64,000 nucleotides of DNA, from positions 4,789,001 to 4,853,000 of the forward strand of contig NC_015422.1 in assembly GCF_000204645.1 (NCBI RefSeq). Direction: 5' to 3'. The notes under the pieces are model-generated. The model was not told the DNA's origin. It made no database searches and was given only the letters and a program-made list of their open reading frames with translations. Position numbers and translations under genes: made by a program. This document shows, piece after piece, positions 28,007 to 38,207 of the stretch (its first letter is position 1; each line of letters starts with the position of its first letter). This stretch comes from Alicycliphilus denitrificans K601 (lineage in GTDB: Bacteria; Pseudomonadota; Gammaproteobacteria; Burkholderiales; Burkholderiaceae_C).

Positions 28007-31000
28007 GTGAACTTCTCCGCCTGGTCGATCAGGAACCCCGTGCCGGCGGCCATGCTGTTCGTGCTGCTCACGCTGGCCGGGCTGCTGTCCTTCAGCGCCA
28101 TGAAGGTGCAGAACTTCCCCGACATGGACCTGCCCGTGGTCATGGTCACGGCCGCGCTGCCGGGCGCGGCGCCGGGGCAGCTCGAATCGGACGTGGCGCG
28201 CAAGATCGAGAACGCCATCGCCACCACGCAGCGGCTCAAGCACATCACCACCACGCTGGTGGACGGCACGGCCACCATCGCCGCCGAATACCAGCTCGAA
28301 AAACCCGTGCAGGAGGCGGTGGACGACGTGCGCTCAGCCGTCTCGCGCGTACGCGCCGACCTGCCGGCGGACCTGCGCGACCCCGTGGTCACCAAGCTGG
28401 AGCTCTCCAGCCAGCCCATCCTGGCGTTCGCCATCGCGTCGAGCAAGCTCGACGAGCAGGAGTTGTCCTGGTTCGTGGACGACCAGCTCACGCGCCGCCT
28501 GCTGGCCGTGCCCGGCGTGGGCGCGGTCAGCCGCGTGGGCGGGGCCACGCGCGAGGTGCGCGTGGCGCTCGACCCGCTCAGGCTCCAGGCCCTGGGCGTG
28601 ACGGCGGCCGAGGTCTCGCGCCAGCTGCGCCAGGTGCAGCTGGAGAGCGCGGGCGGGCGCGCCGAGCTGGGCGGCGCCGAGCAGCCCCTGCGCACGCTGG
28701 CCACGATGCAGACGGCCGGGCAGATCGCGGCGCTGGAGATTCCGGTCTCGGGCGGGCGCCGCATCCGCCTGGACCAGCTGGCCCAGGTGAGCGACACCGT
28801 GGCCGAGCCGCGCACGGCGGCGCTGCTGGGCGGGCAGCCGGTGATCGGTTTCGAGGTCTCGCGCGCCCGCGGCGCGAGCGAGGTGGAAGTGGGCGCGGGC
28901 GTGCAGCGCGCGCTCGACGCGCTGCAGGCCGAGCACCCGCACCTGCAGCTCACGCGCACGGTGGACTTCGTGGAGATCGCGCAGGACGAGTACGACAGCT
29001 CCATGCACCTGCTGTACGAGGGCGCCATTCTCGCCGTGGTGGTGGTGTGGCTGTTCCTGCGCGACTGGCGCGCCACGATCGTCTCGGCCGTGGCGCTGCC
29101 GCTGTCGGTGATACCGGCCTTCATCGGCATGTACCTGCTAGGCTTCTCGATCAACATCATCACGCTGCTGGCGCTGTCGCTGGTCGTCGGCATCCTGGTG
29201 GACGATGCCATCGTCGAGGTCGAGAACATCGTGCGCCACCTGCGCATGGGCAAGACGCCCTACCAGGCGGCCATGGAGGCGGCCGACGAGATCGGCCTGG
29301 CCGTGATCGCCACCACGTTCACGCTGATCGCGGTGTTCCTGCCCACGGCGTTCATGAGCGGCATCGCGGGGCGCTTCTTCAAGCAGTTCGGCTGGACGGC
29401 GGCGCTCGCGGTGTTCGCCTCACTCGTCGTGGCGCGCATGCTCACGCCCATGATGGCGGCCTACCTGCTCAAGCCCCTGGCGACGCAGGAGCGCGAGCCG
29501 CGCTGGCTCGCTGCCTACATGCGCGCCAGCGGCTGGTGCCTGCGCCACCGGGTGCTGACCCTGGCGGGCGCGCTGCTGTTCTTCGCGGGCTCGCTGGCGC
29601 TGATTCCGCTGCTGCCCTCGGGCTTCATACCGGCCGACGACAACGCCCAGACCCAGGTCACGCTGGAGCTGCCACCCGGCACCAAGCTGGCCGAAACGCA
29701 CGCGCTGGCCCAGCGCGCCGGCGCGCTGGCCATGAACGTGGGCCACGTGCAGCGCATCTACACCACCATAGGCGGCGGCTCGGCCGGCACCGACCCGTTC
29801 GCCGGGGCCGGCACGGGCGACCCGCGCAAGGCCACGCTCACGCTGACCATGGACCCGCGCCGCGAGCGCCCGCGCAAGCAGGAGATAGAGCAGCGCCTGC
29901 GCGACGCCATGGCGCAGCTGCCCGGCGTGCGCGTGAAGGTGGGCCTGGGCGGCTCCAACGACAAATACATCCTGGCCCTGGCCAGCGAGGATCCGCAGGC
30001 GCTGGCGACGGCCGCGCGCGCCGTGGAGCGCGACCTGCGCACCATCGCCGGCATCGGCGGCGTCAGCTCCACGGCCAGCCTGGTGCGCCCCGAGATCGCC
30101 GTGCACCCTGACTTCGCGCGCGCCGCCGACCTGGGCGTGACCTCGCAGGCCATCGCCGAGACGCTGCGCGTGGCCACCGTGGGCGACTACGAGCAGTACC
30201 TGCCCAAGCTCAACCTGGCGCAGCGCCAGGTGCCCATCGTCGTGCGCCTGCAGGACGCGGCGCGCGAAGACCTGTCGGTACTGGAGCGCCTCGCGGTGCC
30301 GGGCAGCCGCGGCCCGGTGCGGCTGGGCGAGGTGGCGCGGCTGGAGGTGGCCGGCGGCCCGGCCGTGATCAACCGCTACGACCGCTCGCGCAACGTCAAC
30401 TTCGAGATCGAGCTGGGCAGCCGGGGCCTGGGCGAGGTGACCGAGGCCGTGCGCCAGTTGCCCGCCGTGCAGGGCCTGCCCGCCAGCGTGCGCCTGATCG
30501 ACGTGGGCGACGCCGAGATGATGGGCGAGCTGTTCGCGAGCTTCGGCCTCGCCATGCTCACGGGCGTGGTCTGCATCTACATCGTGCTCGTACTGCTGTT
30601 CAAGGACCTGCTGCAGCCCGTCACCATCCTGGCCGCGCTGCCGCTGTCACTGGGCGGGGCCTTCGTGGCGCTGCTCCTGGCGGGCAAGAGCTTTTCCATG
30701 CCGTCCCTCATCGGGCTCATCATGCTCATGGGCATCGCCACCAAGAACTCCATCCTGCTCGTGGAATACGCCATCGTCGCGCGCCGCCAGGGCATGGACC
30801 GCATCCACGCGCTGCTGGACGCCTGCCACAAGCGCGCGCGCCCCATCATCATGACCACGCTGGCCATGGGCGCGGGCATGATGCCCATCGCGCTGGCGTT
30901 GGGCGGCGCGGACATGAGCTTCCGCTCCCCCATGGCCGTGGCCGTGATCGGCGGGCTCATCACCTCCACCGTGCTCAGCCTGCTCGTGGTGCCCTCGGTC

Positions 31001-31066
31001 TTCACCTACGTGGACGACTTCGAGCAATGGCTGCGCCGCCTGAGGCACCAGAACGCAACAAGGTGA
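28007..31066 (+). CDS. RND-family efflux permease
   Basis: A 1019-residue inner-membrane proton/drug antiporter of the hydrophobe/amphiphile RND class. It starts with GTG, with AAGGAG overlapping the stop region of the adaptor. TM1 is about residues 12-30. The first large periplasmic loop follows, then TM2-6 with GILVDDAIVEVENIVRHLRM near 394, whose paired aspartates belong to the proton relay. The second periplasmic loop contains GGSNDKYILALASEDP. The final TM block includes GIATKNSILLVEYAIVARRQ and TLAMGAGMMPIALALGGAD. The substrate is not predictable. No outer-membrane factor gene follows, so the pump probably borrows a TolC-like channel. Confidence 0.95.
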   Translation: MNFSAWSIRNPVPAAMLFVLLTLAGLLSFSAMKVQNFPDMDLPVVMVTAALPGAAPGQLESDVARKIENAIATTQRLKHITTTLVDGTATIAAEYQLEKPVQEAVDDVRSAVSRVRADLPADLRDPVVTKLELSSQPILAFAIASSKLDEQELSWFVDDQLTRRLLAVPGVGAVSRVGGATREVRVALDPLRLQALGVTAAEVSRQLRQVQLESAGGRAELGGAEQPLRTLATMQTAGQIAALEIPVSGGRRIRLDQLAQVSDTVAEPRTAALLGGQPVIGFEVSRARGASEVEVGAGVQRALDALQAEHPHLQLTRTVDFVEIAQDEYDSSMHLLYEGAILAVVVVWLFLRDWRATIVSAVALPLSVIPAFIGMYLLGFSINIITLLALSLVVGILVDDAIVEVENIVRHLRMGKTPYQAAMEAADEIGLAVIATTFTLIAVFLPTAFMSGIAGRFFKQFGWTAALAVFASLVVARMLTPMMAAYLLKPLATQEREPRWLAAYMRASGWCLRHRVLTLAGALLFFAGSLALIPLLPSGFIPADDNAQTQVTLELPPGTKLAETHALAQRAGALAMNVGHVQRIYTTIGGGSAGTDPFAGAGTGDPRKATLTLTMDPRRERPRKQEIEQRLRDAMAQLPGVRVKVGLGGSNDKYILALASEDPQALATAARAVERDLRTIAGIGGVSSTASLVRPEIAVHPDFARAADLGVTSQAIAETLRVATVGDYEQYLPKLNLAQRQVPIVVRLQDAAREDLSVLERLAVPGSRGPVRLGEVARLEVAGGPAVINRYDRSRNVNFEIELGSRGLGEVTEAVRQLPAVQGLPASVRLIDVGDAEMMGELFASFGLAMLTGVVCIYIVLVLLFKDLLQPVTILAALPLSLGGAFVALLLAGKSFSMPSLIGLIMLMGIATKNSILLVEYAIVARRQGMDRIHALLDACHKRARPIIMTTLAMGAGMMPIALALGGADMSFRSPMAVAVIGGLITSTVLSLLVVPSVFTYVDDFEQWLRRLRHQNATR

Positions 31067-31459
31067 AACCCATGCCGCCTTGCTGCCACCCGCCGGCACG
31101 ATAACGGCCTTGCACAAAAAACAGGCAGTAACATGCAACCCGCCACGTTCTGCGAAAACAGCACGCATCGCGTGCGTTGCTGGTGTTTGCAACCGTATTT
31201 TTTTGAAAATTCGTGGAAAGGGGCTGGAACTTTCGGCGCACACCCCCACTCTAGAAATCCAGAAGGCCGTGAAGCTCGATGCCCGGCCCTCGAACCGTTT
31301 TGATCGTTGCGAAGTCTTCCAGGCCCTGCCTGGCTGCAACCCTGGGGCGCTTCTCCTCCCTCCCTCTCTTCTTTCGTTTCGGGGCGCTTCGCAACATTTT
31401 TTATTCCGCAGCAAGGCGCGCGCTTCCCCCGGGAAGGCGCGCTTTCTTGCGTGTGGGGA
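31067..31459. other. Intergenic region without a supportable gene (393 bp)
   Basis: Lies between the convergent RND and GST genes. Open frames here lack ribosome-binding sites and family resemblance. It holds a hairpin with CAGCA and CGCA paired to TGCG and TGCTG (31159-31182), followed 15 bases later by seven T (31198-31204), a possible weak terminator for the RND gene. It also holds a GC-rich stem near 31416-31442 (GCGCGC, TTCCC / GGGAA, GGCGCGC) that may end the GST transcript. Nothing else was recognised. Confidence 0.5.
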
Positions 31460-33566
<2,107 letters not shown>

Positions 33567-33569
33567 GAG

Positions 33570-33628
33570 TTATAAGAATTTTCGGCCTCCAACGCTTACT
33601 CAGCAATCGCTGGTAGCTACAAAAATAA
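33570..33628 (-). repeat. Dispersed element, copy H
   Basis: On the minus strand: TAGCTACCAGCGATTG, spacer, AAGCGTTGGAGGCCGAAAAT. It occupies the 69-bp spacer between purB and yaeQ. It is closely related to the copy inside fmt (56318-56366), including the AT-rich end TTATA. Confidence 0.7.
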
Positions 33629-33635
33629 GAGAGCA

Positions 33636-34196
33636 ATGGCGCTCAAATCGACCATCTTCAAGGCGAACCTCGCGATCGCCGACATCGACCACGGCTACTA
33701 CGCCGACCACGCGCTGACCCTGGCGCGCCACCCGAGCGAGACCGACGAACGCATGATGGTGCGCCTGGCCGCGCTGGCGCTGCAGGCGCACGAGCTGCAG
33801 GACATCTGCCGCGGCGACGGCACGCTCGCCTTCGGCGCGGGCCTGTCGGACCCCGACGACCCCGACGTGTCGCTGACCGACTTCACGGGCCGCAAGCGCC
33901 TGTGGATCGAGGTCGGCCAGCCCGAGGACAAGCCCCTCTCCAAGGCCGCGAGCCGCGCCGACGCGGTGGTGGTCTACGCGTTCCACCACGCGGCCGAGGT
34001 GTGGTGGAAGGGCATCGAATCCAAACTGTCGCGCCTGGACAAACTGCAGGTCTGGCGCCTGCCGGCCGACGCGGTGCAGCAGCTCGCCCAGCTGGCCGAA
34101 CGCAGCATGCAGCTGCAGGCCACGATCCAGGAAGGCGCGCTGACCCTCAGCAGCCAGCGCGGCAGCGTGCACGTGGAGCCGCTGCGCTGGAAATAA
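33636..34196 (+). CDS. yaeQ: YaeQ family protein
   Basis: A 186-residue protein of the YaeQ family, which has a restriction-endonuclease-like (PD-(D/E)XK) fold of uncertain role. E. coli YaeQ was first described as a high-copy suppressor of RfaH loss. The family N-terminus MALKSTIFKANLAIADIDHG is followed by LARHPSETDERMMVRLAALA. The core ELQDICRGDG, LSDPDDPDVS and RKRLWIEVGQPEDKPLSKAA carries the WIE-x-G-Q-P residues at the active-site-like position. The stop codon TAA ends at the first base of the large palindromic element downstream. Confidence 0.9.
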   Translation: MALKSTIFKANLAIADIDHGYYADHALTLARHPSETDERMMVRLAALALQAHELQDICRGDGTLAFGAGLSDPDDPDVSLTDFTGRKRLWIEVGQPEDKPLSKAASRADAVVVYAFHHAAEVWWKGIESKLSRLDKLQVWRLPADAVQQLAQLAERSMQLQATIQEGALTLSSQRGSVHVEPLRWK

Positions 34197-34462
34197 GAGC
34201 GTGTTCAAGGTCTTTTCATGGTGCCCGTTGCTCCGAAAAGGCAGTGGATGCAAGACGCAAACCGCAGCCGGGCTGGTGGCCCGGCGAGGATTTGCAACGC
34301 CGCAGACGCTGCCTTTTCGGAGCAACCCTGCGGGCAAGGCAGCAAAAGGCCGCACTCGTCGTTGCCCGCCTTGCCCGGCCGCCAGCATGGGCTGCGGCGC
34401 GCGCCTAGATTGCGGCCTTTTGCTGCCTTGCGGGCACCATGAAAAGACCTTGAACACGCTCT
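34196..34462. repeat. 267-bp composite palindromic element (three nested perfect inverted repeats)
   Basis: The outer arms, 34196-34227 and 34431-34462, are 32-bp perfect inverted repeats (starting AGAGCGTGTTCAAGG). Directly inside lie two further perfect inverted repeats. Arm B is 34228-34244 with 34309-34325 (17 bp), containing a sub-hairpin GCCGGGC-TGGTG-GCCCGGC at 34267-34285. Arm C is 34335-34354 with 34411-34430 (20 bp). The layout is a closed three-way junction in DNA or RNA. No credible ORF is present. It sits between yaeQ and a convergent small gene. No clear target-site duplication was seen. It resembles a MITE or large REP-type element. Confidence 0.9.
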
Positions 34463-34465
34463 ACG

Positions 34466-34771
34466 TCAGCGCGGCATGCATGCGCCGCAGTTCCAGCACT
34501 GCTCGAAGCCGCCCTCTATGCACTCTCCGCAGGCGCGGCAAAGCCACTGGCGCTGGGGCAGCCGTTCGAACTCGCGCAGCAGGGCGCGGGCCCGCTCGGC
34601 ATGTTCCTCGTGCGCCAGCCAGATCTCGGGCAGGCATTCGCCGGGCGGCAGCTGGCCCGCAGCCGCGCCCAGGTGCTGGCGCTGCACGCTGGCGGGCATG
34701 CCGGCCTCGCACAGCAGGTCGCGCCACAGCATGGCCATGGCGATGTCGGGGGCCTGGGTCAGACGCAGCAT
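34466..34771 (-). CDS. DUF2007-like protein with C-terminal zinc ribbon
   Basis: A 101-residue protein. The N-terminal ~60 residues (LRLTQAPDIAMAMLWRDLLC; LGECLP-like segment; EIWLAHEEHAERARALLREF) match the ferredoxin-like DUF2007 pattern of putative signal-transducing proteins. The C-terminus has six cysteines, C78, C81, C84, C92, C95 and C98, in CRACGECIEGGFEQCWNCGA, a likely zinc ribbon. The function is unknown. It is 40 bp downstream of the DUF1289 gene and probably co-transcribed. Its stop is four bases from the palindromic element. Confidence 0.75.
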   Translation of the reverse strand: MLRLTQAPDIAMAMLWRDLLCEAGMPASVQRQHLGAAAGQLPPGECLPEIWLAHEEHAERARALLREFERLPQRQWLCRACGECIEGGFEQCWNCGACMPR

Positions 34772-34811
34772 GGCGCCACCATAGCCGCGGTGCGGCTGCC
34801 CGTAAAGCGCG

Positions 34812-35216
34812 TCAGAGCGCGCGCTCGGCATAGCGCGTGAAGCGCAGTGCCTTGCCTTCGCGCGTGATGCGGCGCCACACGGCACGCTTGTCCGCGGGGC
34901 TCATCTCCAGCCAATGCTGCACCTCGGCAAAGCTGCGCCCGCAGCCCTTGCACCAGGCGTCGCCCTGGCTCGTGGAGCAGATGGCGATGCACGGCGTGTC
35001 GGGCGTGGTCTCGTACCAGACCAGCCAGGCGGCCCGCGCCAGGGGCGCGAGCTGCTCCTCGCCCACCTCGTCGGCGCGCATGAACACCATGCGCCCGTAG
35101 ACCTCGGCCAGGGCCACGAGCTCGGGCGCCAGCGCCACGCCGTCGGGCGAGGGCGCGCGGGCGCGCCAGTGGTTGATGGCTGCCTCGATGTCGGTGATGT
35201 GGATGGCGGACGGCAT
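34812..35216 (-). CDS. DUF3717-DUF1289 protein, predicted Fe-S or zinc binding
   Basis: A 134-residue protein. The N-terminal IHITDIEAAINHWRARAPSP is a DUF3717 segment. The C-terminal part is DUF1289, with C76, C80, C89 and C92 in CIAICSTSQGDAWCKGCGRS, followed by FAEVQHWLEMS. DUF1289 proteins are often annotated as predicted Fe-S proteins; their function is unknown. The ATG at 35216 was chosen because upstream in-frame sequence is the terC riboswitch region read antisense. It diverges from the terC transcription unit. Confidence 0.85.
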   Translation of the reverse strand: MPSAIHITDIEAAINHWRARAPSPDGVALAPELVALAEVYGRMVFMRADEVGEEQLAPLARAAWLVWYETTPDTPCIAICSTSQGDAWCKGCGRSFAEVQHWLEMSPADKRAVWRRITREGKALRFTRYAERAL

Positions 35217-35328
35217 GCGCGGGCGGTGGGCGCGGGAAGCAAGACGGGGCGGCCATGATAGTCCGGCCATGGCTACGCGGAAAAACCACCCTTTGCAAGG
35301 ACCGGGAAACATGCTTAAATCGCGCCCT

Positions 35329-35466
35329 TCAAAGGGGAGTAGCTCCCCGTTTGCACCAGGCCTTGCGTCAGCGCCACGTGCAAACGGATGACAGGTCGTC
35401 AATACGAAGCCTTGTGCTTCCGGCCTGCCAGGCGTGGCCACCGCCGCCGCCGAGCAAGACCTTTGA
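35329..35466 (+). ncRNA. yybP-ykoY manganese riboswitch upstream of terC
   Basis: Closing helix P1: TCAAAGG (35329-35335) with CCTTTGA (35460-35466). The conserved GGGGAGTAGC is at 35334-35343. Helix CGTTTGCAC (35348-35356) pairs with GTGCAAACG (35378-35386). Conserved ACAGGTCGTCAATACG is at 35391-35406, followed by hairpin GAAGC-CTTGT-GCTTC (35406-35420), and CGAGCAAGAC precedes the P1 3' strand. This is the Mn2+-sensing yybP-ykoY class. It lies 157 bp before terC. The rest of the 407-bp gap between 35217 and 35623 holds the downstream expression platform, with no gene seen. Confidence 0.88.
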
Positions 35467-35623
35467 GCCACAGCCACTCCATGGTCGGTTCAAAGCGTGC
35501 CCCTTTTCCTGCAGGCAAGTCCCCCTTGTTCGCAGGCAGTCGCTCAACACCCTCCATGGTGTCCGGTATTCAGACGCCGCCGGATTCCCCCGAACCGGCA
35601 ATCGACTTCGAGGTACGCACACT

Positions 35624-36361
35624 ATGGATTTGGACTTTCTCACCCACACGCCGTTCTGGATCGCGCTGGGACAGATCATCATCATCGACATCCTGCTCGG
35701 TGGTGACAACGCGGTCGTGATCGCCCTGGCCTGCCGCAAGCTGCCGACTGTGCAGCGCACCAAGGGCATCATCTACGGCACTGCGGGCGCCATCATCCTG
35801 CGCGTGATCCTCATCGTCTTCGCGATGACCTTGCTGAACCTGCCGTTCCTCAAGGTGGTGGGCGCGCTGCTGCTGGTGTGGATCGGCGTGAAGCTCATCG
35901 CCCCCGACGAGGAAGGCCACAGCGACGTGGCGGGCAGCGACAAGCTGCTCGCGGCCATCAAGACCATCATCGTGGCCGACTTGGTGATGAGCGTGGACAA
36001 CGTGATCGCCATCGCCGGCGCGGCGCAAAACTCGGGCGAGCACCAGGTCCTGCTGGTGGTGCTGGGCCTGCTCATCTCCATCCCCATCATCGTCTGGGGC
36101 AGCCAGCTGGTCATCAAGCTCATGGAACGCTTCCCCCTGATCATCACGGGCGGCGGCATGCTGCTGGGCTGGATCGCCGGCGGCATGCTGGTCTCCGACC
36201 CCGCCCTGGCCAACCCCGACAGGTGGCAGTGGATGTTCAAGCTGCCGCAGAGCGGCACGGTGCACTACGCCGCCTGCGTGGCGGGCGCCCTGCTGGTGCT
36301 GGCCATCGGCAAGGCCATCGCCAGCCAGCGCGGTAAGGCCGCTCCCGTCCAGCAAGGCTGA
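35624..36361 (+). CDS. TerC-family membrane protein, riboswitch-controlled (Mn2+ exporter candidate)
   Basis: A 245-residue multi-pass TerC protein. The conserved acidic membrane motifs are GGDNAVVIALA at residues 26-36 and DLVMSVDNVIAIAG near 118-131; these aspartates bind metal in the family. Seven or so hydrophobic segments follow the usual pattern, including GWIAGGMLVSDPA. Members under yybP-ykoY control (YkoY, YceF, Alx-type) protect against manganese excess, so Mn2+ export is the likely role. The ATG at 35624 follows GAGGT. A small gene of unknown function lies 34 bp downstream. Confidence 0.93.
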   Translation: MDLDFLTHTPFWIALGQIIIIDILLGGDNAVVIALACRKLPTVQRTKGIIYGTAGAIILRVILIVFAMTLLNLPFLKVVGALLLVWIGVKLIAPDEEGHSDVAGSDKLLAAIKTIIVADLVMSVDNVIAIAGAAQNSGEHQVLLVVLGLLISIPIIVWGSQLVIKLMERFPLIITGGGMLLGWIAGGMLVSDPALANPDRWQWMFKLPQSGTVHYAACVAGALLVLAIGKAIASQRGKAAPVQQG

Positions 36362-36395
36362 CCGGGCAGGCAGCCAGGCCCACAGGAGCGCAGCC

Positions 36396-36866
36396 ATGGA
36401 CAAGGTCATCGTGTACGTGGACGACGCCGACTACGCGCGGCAGAAGCTGGAATCCATGGCCGTGCGCTCCGCGGCCGCCAACACCCACTGGGTGCTGGTG
36501 GCCTGCGCGCCGCGCATGACCCACCGCATCAGCAAATGGGTGAGCCACAGCGCGCGCGAGAACTGGCGCGCCAAATGGGCCGACAAGCTGTTCGCGCAGC
36601 TGCAGCCCTGGCTGGGCGGCGCCGGCAACCGGGTGAGCACGGTGCTGGCCAAGGGGCCGCTGCCCGAACTGCTGACCCAGCTGCTGGCCGAGCATGGCGC
36701 CCACACCCCGGTGCTGGACGCACGCCGGCCCAAGCTGGAACCGCAGGAGGCGCCGCAGCCACCCGCCGCAAACACCGCGCCCATCGTCACCCGCAAGCCG
36801 GCACGCCGCTGGTCCGTGCCCGGCTCGCTGACCAGCCTGGGCCTGCTGTTCCTGTTCGCAGATTAA
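36396..36866 (+). CDS. Hypothetical protein downstream of terC
   Basis: A 156-residue protein with no recognised domain. The N-terminus MDKVIVYVDDADYARQKLES, followed by HWVLVACAPRMTHRISKWVS, gives an alternating beta-alpha pattern reminiscent of universal-stress-type folds, but no ATP-binding motif is seen. Residues 110-135 are Pro/Ala-rich. The C-terminus is a short hydrophobic stretch SLTSLGLLFLFAD. A GGAGCG ribosome-binding site is 8 bases before the ATG. It probably shares the terC transcript. Its stop is one base from the stop of the convergent lysR gene. Confidence 0.75.
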   Translation: MDKVIVYVDDADYARQKLESMAVRSAAANTHWVLVACAPRMTHRISKWVSHSARENWRAKWADKLFAQLQPWLGGAGNRVSTVLAKGPLPELLTQLLAEHGAHTPVLDARRPKLEPQEAPQPPAANTAPIVTRKPARRWSVPGSLTSLGLLFLFAD

Positions 36867-36867
36867 T

Positions 36868-37788
36868 TCACACGGGGGCGGGGCCGTCCTGCTCCGCCAG
36901 CTCCGACAGCGTCTGGACGAATCTTCGGCCCACGGGTGAAAGGCTGCCGGCGTTGTAGACCAGCGCCAGCCCCGTCGCACAGGCCGGCGTCTGTTTCGCA
37001 AGCTCGAAAAAGGACGCATTTGCAGGTTTGTGCTGCGCGCACACCGAGGGGACAAGCCCCACGCCCAAGCCGCTTTCCACCAGTGTCACGACGGTCTGCA
37101 CCTGTATCGCCTCCTGCACGATGTTCGGCGTAAACCCGGCTTCCCGGCATACGCTCACCACGGCCAGGTAAAGCATGGGCGATTCGTCGCGCGAAAAAGT
37201 GATGAAGGGCGCATTGGCCAGGTCCTGCAGCCTCACCTTCTTCGTATTTCTCGCAGGCTCCCACTCGCTGCCGCGCGGGATGACCACCATGAAGCGCTGG
37301 GTCTGGAGCGTATGGATGGTCAAGCCACGGTTGTTGACGGCAGGCGTACGGATGAGGCCGACGTCCATCTGGCCGTTGTCGATCAGGTCCACGATGCGGC
37401 TTCCCGTGGACTCCTGCAGGCCCAGGACCACATCGGGGAACCTGGTCCGGAAGGCCCTGATGCCCGCGGGCAGCAAGGCCATGCTCGCGGAGCCCACGAA
37501 TCCGACCCTCAGCGCACCCCATTCCCCGGTCTGGGTGGCCTTGGCATTGCGCCGGGCCCGATCCATCTGTTGAAGGGCCCTTTTGACTTCGGGCAGCGCG
37601 GCGCGGCCCGCGGCCGACAGCTTCACGTCCCGCGTGGTCCGCTCGAACAGGTCGACGCCGAACTCGCTTTCAAGCCGGCGGATGGATGCCGTCAGCGCCG
37701 GCTGGACGATATGGAGCTTGTCCGCCGCCTTGCGGAAATTCAGGACCTCTCCCAGGACGACGAAATGCTGCAGCTGCCGAAGGTTCAT
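36868..37788 (-). CDS. LysR-family transcriptional regulator
   Basis: A 306-residue LysR regulator. The winged HTH is at residues 1-60 (LRQLQHFVVLGEVLNFRKAA; LHIVQPALTASIRRLESEFG; LFERTTRDVKLSAAG). The effector domain from about 90 has GALRVGFVGSASMALLPAGI and GLGVGLVPSVCAQHKP, as in BenM/CatR-like regulators of aromatic or carboxylate catabolism. The ATG at 37788 gives the family N-terminus. It lies downstream of, and on the same strand as, the broken CoA-transferase/Bug locus, which it probably once controlled. Codons are less GC-biased than in neighbouring core genes. Confidence 0.93.
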   Translation of the reverse strand: MNLRQLQHFVVLGEVLNFRKAADKLHIVQPALTASIRRLESEFGVDLFERTTRDVKLSAAGRAALPEVKRALQQMDRARRNAKATQTGEWGALRVGFVGSASMALLPAGIRAFRTRFPDVVLGLQESTGSRIVDLIDNGQMDVGLIRTPAVNNRGLTIHTLQTQRFMVVIPRGSEWEPARNTKKVRLQDLANAPFITFSRDESPMLYLAVVSVCREAGFTPNIVQEAIQVQTVVTLVESGLGVGLVPSVCAQHKPANASFFELAKQTPACATGLALVYNAGSLSPVGRRFVQTLSELAEQDGPAPV

Positions 37789-37827
37789 ACGCGCTCGATG
37801 GAACGCCGCGGGCCCTCCCAAGCAGAA

Positions 37828-38207
37828 CTAATCGGCTGAGATGCCGGCGGCCTGGACGACACTTTGCCATTTCTGCGCCTCTGTCTGCACGTAGGCACCG
37901 AAAGCCGCCGGACTGTTGACTTCTGGCACCATGCTCAGGCCCTGCGCCGCGAGCTTGGCCTGCACGTCCTTGTCCTTGAGCACCGTCTCCATGGCATCGG
38001 CCAGCCGCTGCACGACGTCCTGGGGCACTCCGGCGGGGGCAAACAAGCCGTACCACGTGCTGGCGCTGTAGCCGGGCAGCCCGGCCTCGGCGACGGTGGG
38101 AATGTTCGGGGCGATCTCTGCGCGCTTGAGGCTGGTCACCGCCAGCGGCCGCACGCGGCCGGCGCTCACCTGGGGCATCAGCGTGAGCATGCTCGATACC
38201 ATGGTTT
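37828..38207 (-). pseudogene. 3' remnant of a Bug-family (TctC-like) solute receptor gene, fused to a CoA-transferase remnant
   Basis: The last ~126 codons of a Bug receptor: MVSSMLTLMPQVSAGRVRPL, then IPTVAEAGLPGY, WYGLFAPAGVPQDVVQRLAD and AYVQTEAQKWQSVVQAAGIS. The signal peptide and the first ~190 residues of a normal ~320-residue receptor are missing. The reading frame continues upstream without a stop into CoA-transferase sequence, so a deletion has fused the two. The intact form would be a periplasmic carboxylate-binding protein. The junction near 38207 is placed by loss of family-like sequence and is approximate. Confidence 0.8.

Noticed and set aside
33600..34457. 285-codon minus-strand frame and the mirror frame starting at 34201
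   Set aside because: Both begin with the same residues only because they start in the two arms of the palindromic element; the rest is antisense to yaeQ or non-coding.
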